The notes beneath the pieces were generated by a model. The model saw only the letters and a list, made by a program, of their open reading frames with translations, ran no database searches and was not told where the DNA came from. 64,000 bases of DNA from Yamagishiella unicocca (Eukaryota > Chlorophyta > Chlorophyceae > Chlamydomonadales > Volvocaceae). Below are positions 58,452-64,000 of the stretch, piece by piece. The translations under genes and the position numbers were made by a program. Location: the NCBI GenBank assembly GCA_003116995.1, contig BDSL01000057.1:248001-312000 (forward strand), read 5' to 3'. The first letter of the stretch is position 1, and every line of letters starts with the position of its first letter.

Positions 58452-61400
58452 TCACTTGAAGAAGTAGGCCAGGGATAGGAGGACGAACAACGCCATGAGC
58501 TGCACCCCCAGCAGCCAGTGCGAGGTGGCGCCGGCGGTTACGAAGTTGACCTGGTGGTTGGGGACGGTTGGAAGGTAGTTCGTTGCCGTGTGTTGCATGC
58601 AAGGGGCGCGCGCGGCGTGGCCTGCCTGCACCCCAAACCCACCCACCTGTGCGACCGACAACATCAGCGCAATGGCCGAGAAGGGGTCGAAGCTCAGAGA
58701 GAAGGGGTGACCTGGGGGCGCAAGCGGGAGTGGTGGGTGATGGTGGGGAGCGGTGGGGGCGGAAGGGGGAGGAGACAGGATTGGGGCAGCAGCGGGTCGC
58801 GAGGGGCTGCCTGAGGAAGGGCAAAGGGTCGATGTGTACGGACGCACTCGATGTCGGCAATGCACACAACCCACAACCTGCAGCCCGCCCTCGTGTGTTT
58901 TCTCCCTTCCCCCCCCTCCCCTCCCCCCCCCTGCCGCACCGGTGGCCCAGCCAACGACCACCGCGAAGGGTACGGCGAACAGCGCCACCTGGATGGACGA
59001 GCCGATGGCCACACCCATGGACCTGTACGACAGCGGGGAGGGAGGATGAGCAGCAGCGATGAGGAGTATGGCAAGCACGGGCTTTCCTTGCAGCCCCTCC
59101 ACGGCTATCCTCCTCCTGGCCCCTCCCCTCCCTCCCCCACGGGGCCGATCCACGGGCCATCCCCTCATCCCCCCAGTGCCCCCCCTCGGCTCCAGCTCCA
59201 CCCACAGGTCCATCTTGTTCTTGGTGGCCACCACCACCGCCGTCATGTGCTCGCAGGCGTTACCCGCGATGGGCAGCACGATGGTGCCCAGGAAGGCCTC
59301 ACCCAGACCGGAGCTGCGGGGAGAGGCAGCGGGCGGGGAGGGGAGGTGGAAATGGAGGGCGGCTGGAGGGGTTTCAGGTACAGCGACGGGCCTGTGGGGA
59401 GGGACCCGAGGAGGAGGCTTGCCGCGCAGGTCATTCCGCGGCGCAGGAGTGTGTGGCCTGGGGATGCCGGACCCGGCATACCCTAGCTCGCACTCCAGCA
59501 TCATGCGAGCTCGTTGAGGCTGGCACTGGGCGTCCGCAGTCCGCCCACTCGGCCACTCGCCCGCTGTGTTGGGCCTTACCTTTTGCTGAACTCCTCCAGG
59601 GAGGAGGTCAGGTACCTGGAGGAGGGGGGGGGGAGGTATGCGAAGAAGTGGGTGCGGAAGGGTCGGTGTTGCGGGGGCCAGGGAGAGAGGAAGCACGGTG
59701 TGGCACGGGCACCAGCGGTCACGACCGGGGCCAGGCCGTGCGAGACCAACGTGACGCAACGGCAGGGCGCCCGCAAGATGCCCTTCAGACCCGTGAACCT
59801 TATACTCCCAGATCATCGTACGCGTACGACACTCAAGCTCTGTAGCCATGCGCCCTATTGCCGATGTCTGAAGCCCTGCCCTTCCTTGCCTTCCCCTCGC
59901 CTCCAGGCCCCCTCCTGCGTGCCAGCCCCCGCCCCCGCTCCTCACTCTGACGACACCGCCACCGTGAGGGTGATGGCGGTGAGCAGCGCAACCGAGGTGA
60001 CCAGCGTCAGCATGGGCTGCTGGGCTCCCTCAGCACCGACCTCGTCCTGGACGGTAGGCGAGGGGGGAGGAGGTATGAGAGGAGACCCGTGGGGCGGGTG
60101 TGTGTGTGTGTGTGTAAAGGAGAAGTCGCGAGGCCGCCGAGGGCGTGTGCGGTTTCGGCACGCAACATGCGACGAATGCGACGATGGGTATGCTGGGAGA
60201 AGGATGTGTATCCTAAATACAATCACTCTACCAGCAGCGAACCCTCTTCCAGGTCCAACCCAGCCTGAGCCTAGGAACGAAACCCCATTAGGGTTTTCCC
60301 TCTACATCCCCCTGTAAGGCCCTCTCCCCCATAAGGCCCCACCTCGAACAGGTTGGCGTGCGTGTACAGCTGGAAGCCCAGGTAGCAGGCGTAGCTGGGT
60401 AACGGGTTTCGGAGGAGGAGTGAAGGACGTTTGGCGGGGTTTGGAGGGATCAAACGGGGGTAACAGGAGACCACACCCGCACCCCCTCCAACCCACCTGA
60501 CCCGACCCAGCAGTCATCAGGGCAGGGCAACAGACACGCCCCCGTCCCCGACCCCACCCCAGACCGCCACCAGTCTCCGGACCCCACCGAGCCCTTCACC
60601 TCTCCCCCGTCCTTACCACCCCCTATGCCTCCAATGTCGTACAACCTTCGGCCCACCCCTCCGGCTCCGCCCGCCCCTACCACCCCCCGGCCCCACCACA
60701 GCAACAGCACCACCGCCGTCCCGCGGCTGATGTTGAGCACCATGAGCTCGTGCGCCACCGGATCCGTGACGTCGTACATCAGGGCGGCCCCCGTGGGGAT
60801 AAGGAAGCCCAGGGCCGCCAAGAAGAGCAGCGACCTAGGGTCCAGGGAGGGGGCGCAGGCGAGGGGGCGCGGGGGCGAAGGGGAGGGGGCTCGGCGCTGG
60901 GGGTAGGGTTGTGGGGGAGTTACACGACCTAGGAAAAGAAGGACAGGCGGTCGGGATGAGGTTGGGGAAGAGGGTTACACGAAATAGGAGATGGAGGAAA
61001 GGCAGCCGGGGGAGGGGAACAGAAGGTGGGTGAGGTGGGGGTGAGCGGGATAGCGGGCGTGCATCGTGGAGGGCACCCAGGCCTCATCCGGGAGCGGGGC
61101 AGGGGCAGGGGCAGGAGGCGGCGCTCCCCCGACACCACGCTGCAGCCGACGCCGCCTGCTGCTTCGAAAGTGCAGTGGAACACCCAGAGCACCTATGCAC
61201 CTCGGCACGATACCCGCTTCCTCTCCTCCTAGAGATCCCTCACGTACTCCGCCGCCCCGAGCTGGATCCAGCTGGATCCTTCCCGGATCCAGCAGGATCC
61301 CCTGCCGCCGCGTCCCGCCGCAGCCCAACCCACCCACCCACCCCGAGGCCTGGATGCCTGTGGCGTTGAACTTCTGGGTTTTGTTGTAGAGCCCACCAAA

Positions 61401-62953
61401 GAAGAAGCTGCAGCCTGGAAGGCGCGGTTAGGGCAGTTTTAGGTTGGAGCAGTTGGCAACGGCGTGGTGTGTCGTCTGCCGAGTTGCGTGCGGCGTACTG
61501 TCCTGGGCCACAAGTGTGACGAGGCCCGGACACTTGCGATGGAACTACCTCGTTTGAAAGGCCCCGCGTCTTTTTTCTTTCCTGTTCCTTGATTTGTAAC
61601 GATGCGCAGAGTGACTCACCTGTCACGAGCAGCAAGTTTGAAAGGATGGATCCAAGCAGGGAGGCCGCCACGACGCCGTACAGTCCGTTCATAAGCGCCG
61701 CGACCGACAGAATGATCTCCACGATGTTGCCAAAGGTAGCCTATTTAGGACGCGGGTCGTGGGGCGGGAGAGGTGGGTTCAGATGAAGATCTGGGTTGCG
61801 GGCGAGGGTTTCGGAGCTCGTACGTCGGGAAGATGACGCAGCCCCCGGCCTTGCAGGCTCTACCCAACGCTCCTTGTGGTGGCCTCACCCGCGGTCCCAA
61901 ACTCGGCTCCAGCTCCTCACGGCCGTCATAGTCTCCCTGCTCCTTGCTTTGTTGGTTCACCGGTTTCTAGCTAGCTGCTTTCCATATTCTCTCCCCCAGG
62001 TCCCCTCCTCCCGGTCTCCACCCCATTCGACACCCCATCTCTGGTCCACCCAGATCACGCGTCAAGCTCCGCCCGGCGCCGGCCCCTTCCACAGCCACAG
62101 CCAAGCCCCGCCCCGCGCGGTTTCGCGACCCCTGCGTACGTTGATCAGCCCGCCGATGAGCGAGCCGTATCTCAGCGCCAGGTCCTCTGTCACATCGCCC
62201 AGCACCAGCGCCAGCGGAATGAGGGACAGGAAGTTCTGGAAGGTTCGGGGGAGCCCCCGAGAGCGAGCCAGAAGGTAGGGAGGAGGGCAAGGCGGTTGGA
62301 AGAGCGCCTCCAGGGAGGGCGCCTCACAACCCAGCGGGGCAGGCTGCAAGGCAGGGCCTGCACACGTCGCCATTGTAGGCCCCCCGTCATCCAAATCAAC
62401 CCACATGTTCCACCTCTCCAAAGCCTGAAGTGAAGCCGGTCCACGTCGGCTAAATTGCTATCGTACTCACAAGGGTGAAAACGTACGCGGCGCTCCATTT
62501 TAGCGCCCCGGCAGCAATACCCACTGGTACCACGAGCAGCAGCAAGTTAATCCAGTTGCTGAGGATTTCTTTCAGAGCGAGCAAGTCGCTGCGCCACCAT
62601 CGCCCTCGCTGGCCCGCCGTAGTTGAAAGCGTGCGGTTGAGCTCGAAGATGTCGGAAGGGCCGATTGCCTCAGGTGTGCCATTACGGAAGTCGAAGCCAC
62701 CCGAAGGTGTATTCTGGTCAGCACCTAGCAGCGCCTCTGTGTCAATTCATCAGAAACGGGAGGAGAGGTCGCCAACGTTTCCTGAGACAACAACTCGCCT
62801 AGGCATTATAGAGCCGAAACTGTGCATCCATTCCATCTTACCTTCTTGTCCTGGAGATTCAGCGTCCGCACTTCGTTGTCGTAACCTGGCGGCAAGCATC
62901 TGCATGCGCATCGCCGCGCGCACGACTGTAAAGGCCCTACTCCTGAGCATCAT
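58452..62953 (-). CDS. CAX: Vacuolar cation/proton exchanger (CAX)
   Basis: Thirteen minus-strand exons: 62953-62842, 62724-62471, 62235-62140, 61740-61620, 61414-61342, 60834-60697, 60394-60343, 60046-59946, 59615-59580, 59313-59206, 59022-58940, 58711-58647 and 58550-58452. Together they encode 445 residues, the usual CAX length, with every phase matching. The two pore repeats are visible: GGLINATFGNIVEIILS (GN-E at 158-162) and LPIAGNACEHMTAVVVA (GN--EH at 345-350). About eleven membrane segments, an acidic stretch (DEVGAEGA) and the ends GVAIGSSIQVALFAVPF and ALFVLLSLAYFF complete it. The protein uses the vacuolar or acidocalcisomal proton gradient to sequester Ca2+ or Mn2+. The N-terminus starts MMLRSRAFTVVR; an autoinhibitory role for it is only inferred from plant homologues. 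The gene lies directly downstream of, and is co-oriented with, a retrotransposon LTR. Confidence 0.92.
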
Positions 62954-63059
62954 CGTGCTAAGCTGTGTCCAGAACGAGGAGGGAGTAGGATAAGCCGAAA
63001 CACGAAAGCGTGGCGTCAGCTCAGAGTTTCGGGGCAATAGATCTGCGTGATGGAATTGA

Positions 63060-63273
63060 TCTAATGATAACAATTGATTGACATGCAATTTGTTAGGAAG
63101 AAGAGTGTCGTACTAAGAATACGGCCTGTGGAGGAGATGATCCCCCAACGTTATGTCTACCGAGCAGGCACAAAGAGGACTTCCTTTTATAGTCGTTGAC
63201 TATCGAGTCGTGATGTGTACATTATGTCACGCGGAGCGCAGTACGACCATTAGGGCCTTACGCGCGCCTTACA
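63060..63273 (-). repeat. 3' LTR of a Ty3/Gypsy element (approximate)
   Basis: On the minus strand sequence beginning TGTAAGGCGCGCG follows a purine-rich tract (63274-63287). A TATA box (TATAAAAGG, 63183-63191) lies inside. The far boundary is not fixed because no second LTR is in the window; about 63060 is a guess from the loss of distinctive sequence. Confidence 0.55.
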
Positions 63274-63287
63274 TTCCCCCCCTTCTG
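63274..63287 (-). other. Polypurine tract
   Basis: AGAAGGGGGGGGAA on the minus strand lies about 30 bp after the chromodomain ORF stop and directly before the TG that would start the LTR, as needed for plus-strand priming. Confidence 0.65.
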
Positions 63288-63316
63288 ATGGGAAGCCCGT
63301 CCCGGGCGCCAAATTT

Positions 63317-64000
63317 TTAGCGAAGCTCCGGCGGGAAGTTGGTACGCGTCCAATATTCTTGGATGAGGTTGGGGCAGACACGTTCGAGGGCAGACTCGCT
63401 TTCCCAGGTGTCATGCTCAGGACCATAGTTATGGTAGCGAACCAAGTAATCAGTCAGCGTTTTGCGACCGGACCGACGTTTGCGGTGTGCGTGGAGCATT
63501 TGAGCTGAACGCAGGGGCTCAAAATTTTGCAGCTCAGTTGGCAGCGAGAGCGTAGTCGTGTTGCCTCCTTGAAAGGTTTTCAGCACGGATACATGAAATA
63601 CGTTGTGCAACTGTAAGCTGCTCGGCAGTTCGAGGCGGTATGCCACTTCACCGATCTTTTGGGTCACTTTGAATGGCCCGATCCATCGCGGCAGAAGCTT
63701 TTGCGTCGTTGCTGGCGATTTGAAGGTGATATTTTTGGTACTGAGGAGAACGAGAGCGCCGACAATGAAGGACACGTTGCGTCGCTTTTTATCAGCTTGG
63801 TCCTTCATACGCTTTTGCGCAGCCTCAAGATGTACTTTGGCTTGCTTTATGCGAGCGGTGTAGTCATCAGCAAGCTTGTTAGCGGCTGGGTATTTTGAAG
63901 GCAGAGGTATTCCTGCGTCCATCGGGACTCGCGGGTTGCGGCCGTAGACGAGGAAGAAGGGCGTGAAGCCTGTAGCATCCGCTTTGCTATTGTTGATAGC
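63317..64000 (-). CDS. Ty3/Gypsy polyprotein C-terminus (integrase end plus chromodomain), partial
   Basis: The frame is open to the window edge, so the 5' part is missing. It reads NSKADATGFTPFFLVYG, PRVPMD, then a linker helix (RIKQAKVHLEAAQKRMKDQ), the GPFKV-IGEVAYRLELP segment (GPY/F-type module of the integrase C-terminus) and LHNVFHVSVLK. A chromodomain follows, with YLVRYHNYGPEHDTWE and a final IQEYW. These are the hallmarks of chromoviruses, Ty3/Gypsy retrotransposons that target chromatin. The frame is intact over the visible 227 codons, so the element may be young. Confidence 0.9.
   Translation of the reverse strand, partial: AINNSKADATGFTPFFLVYGRNPRVPMDAGIPLPSKYPAANKLADDYTARIKQAKVHLEAAQKRMKDQADKKRRNVSFIVGALVLLSTKNITFKSPATTQKLLPRWIGPFKVTQKIGEVAYRLELPSSLQLHNVFHVSVLKTFQGGNTTTLSLPTELQNFEPLRSAQMLHAHRKRRSGRKTLTDYLVRYHNYGPEHDTWESESALERVCPNLIQEYWTRTNFPPELR

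Noticed and set aside
58452..59945. A continuous 497-codon reading through the end of the CAX gene
   Set aside because: It runs through introns. Splicing at consensus sites restores the conserved CAX sequence with a normal total length.

Overview
The window is nuclear DNA of a volvocine green alga (Volvox / Gonium / Chlamydomonas relatives). The evidence is two tandem pherophorin genes (extracellular-matrix proteins restricted to this group), a chloroplast glutamine synthetase close to green-algal GLN2, GC-rich genes with many short GT-AG introns, TGTAA-type polyadenylation motifs, trinucleotide-rich low-complexity coding sequence (poly-Gly, poly-Gln) and abundant retroelement debris. All gene models were assembled by eye from splice signals, reading phase and protein-family continuity; none was checked against transcripts.

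Layout. 1-3.6 kb: 3' fragments of two non-LTR retrotransposon families (here 'LINE A' and 'LINE B'), some nested with target-site duplications. 3.9-14.5 kb: tandem pherophorin genes A (3975-6711) and B (11401-14534), both +, with eight exons in matching positions, separated by LINE B debris. 14.5-18.2 kb: gene-poor, minisatellites, a 212-bp-period tandem duplication, a tRNA-derived SINE candidate and tRNA-Cys(GCA). 18.8-20.9 kb (-): thylakoid-lumen FKBP immunophilin. 21-24 kb and 26.4-30 kb: LINE A copies and unique DNA without recognisable genes. 24.5-26.4 kb (+): ZIP metal transporter. 30.0-34.7 kb (+): RAD18-like ubiquitin ligase (RING, UBZ4, SAP). 36-37.1 kb (-): mitoribosomal mS23-like protein, divergent from a sphingosine/diacylglycerol kinase-type gene (37.6-42.0 kb, +). 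43.7-49.8 kb: two head-to-head plastid glutamine synthetase genes whose last three exons form a 1,599-bp inverted repeat. 50.8-52.2 kb (-): TAF12, divergent from a HEAT-repeat protein resembling PP4 regulatory subunit 1 (52.6-57.2 kb, +). 58.4-63.0 kb (-): 13-exon vacuolar Ca2+/H+ exchanger (CAX). 63.1-64.0 kb (-): 3' end of a Ty3/Gypsy chromodomain retrotransposon whose LTR lies directly upstream of the CAX gene.

There is no operon-like organisation. The genes are ordinary housekeeping or lineage genes. The striking features are structural: gene conversion between the inverted glutamine synthetase copies, a mosaic pattern in the pherophorin pair, an LTR in promoter position of a transporter gene, and very short LINE insertions with intact target-site duplications.
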